Source of the DNA: Chloroflexota bacterium
Lineage (GTDB): Bacteria; Chloroflexota; Limnocylindria; Limnocylindrales; CSP1-4
Direction of reading: 5' to 3'
Assembly: GCA_017882025.1 (NCBI GenBank)
Contig: JADGQG010000145.1
Span: 1-5,022 of the forward strand
Length of the DNA stretch: 5,022 bases
In this document: piece after piece, positions 5,021-5,022 of the stretch
Layout of the letters: each line of letters starts with the position of its first letter
Position numbering within the stretch: the stretch's first letter is position 1
Program-made: the position numbers and the translations under genes
The notes under the pieces: generated by a model
Database searches by the model: none
What the model was told of the DNA's origin: nothing
What the model saw: the letters and a program-made list of their open reading frames with translations, nothing else

Positions 5021-5022
5021 GC

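Overview
The window is very GC-rich DNA (about 70% by eye) with tightly packed genes, short gaps and strong GGAGG-type ribosome binding sites. It comes from a high-GC bacterium. Chloroflexota (Limnocylindria-like) or an actinobacterial-type lineage would fit, but nothing here fixes the phylum.

Layout. Positions 26-2202 (+) hold a translationally coupled pair: a DUF1611/DgcN-type P-loop protein, then a DgcA-type enolase-superfamily racemase/epimerase, joined by an ATGA overlap. In the characterised DgcN-DgcA pathway, DgcN N-acetylates D-glutamate and DgcA racemises N-acetyl-D-glutamate to N-acetyl-L-glutamate, so D-Glu enters L-Glu metabolism. Positions 2203-2584 carry no credible gene but are rich in structure: a hairpin after dgcA, an array of four GTCCAC cores (two forward, two reverse, about two helical turns apart, two of them DnaA-box-like), another hairpin, a 25-bp direct repeat and an 18-bp tandem repeat that duplicates a Shine-Dalgarno sequence. 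Positions 2585-2914 (+) encode an unrecognised 109-aa protein.

On the minus strand and convergent with it is a two-gene unit: a DNA methyltransferase (start about 4764, end 3208) followed 20 bp later by a 75-aa helical protein (3187-2960). The methyltransferase has motif X-, I- and IV-like segments in that order and an SPPY catalytic motif. No restriction endonuclease is visible. The 180-bp gap upstream of it (4765-4944) holds two adjacent dyads, one with 15-bp arms. A divergent tRNA-Arg(UCU) gene with encoded CCA closes the window (4945-5020).

The D-glutamate pair and the methyltransferase pair look like independent units. No complete new defence or mobile system is visible. The points most worth following are the GTCCAC array, the methyltransferase/75-aa pair and the large dyad between the methyltransferase and the tRNA.
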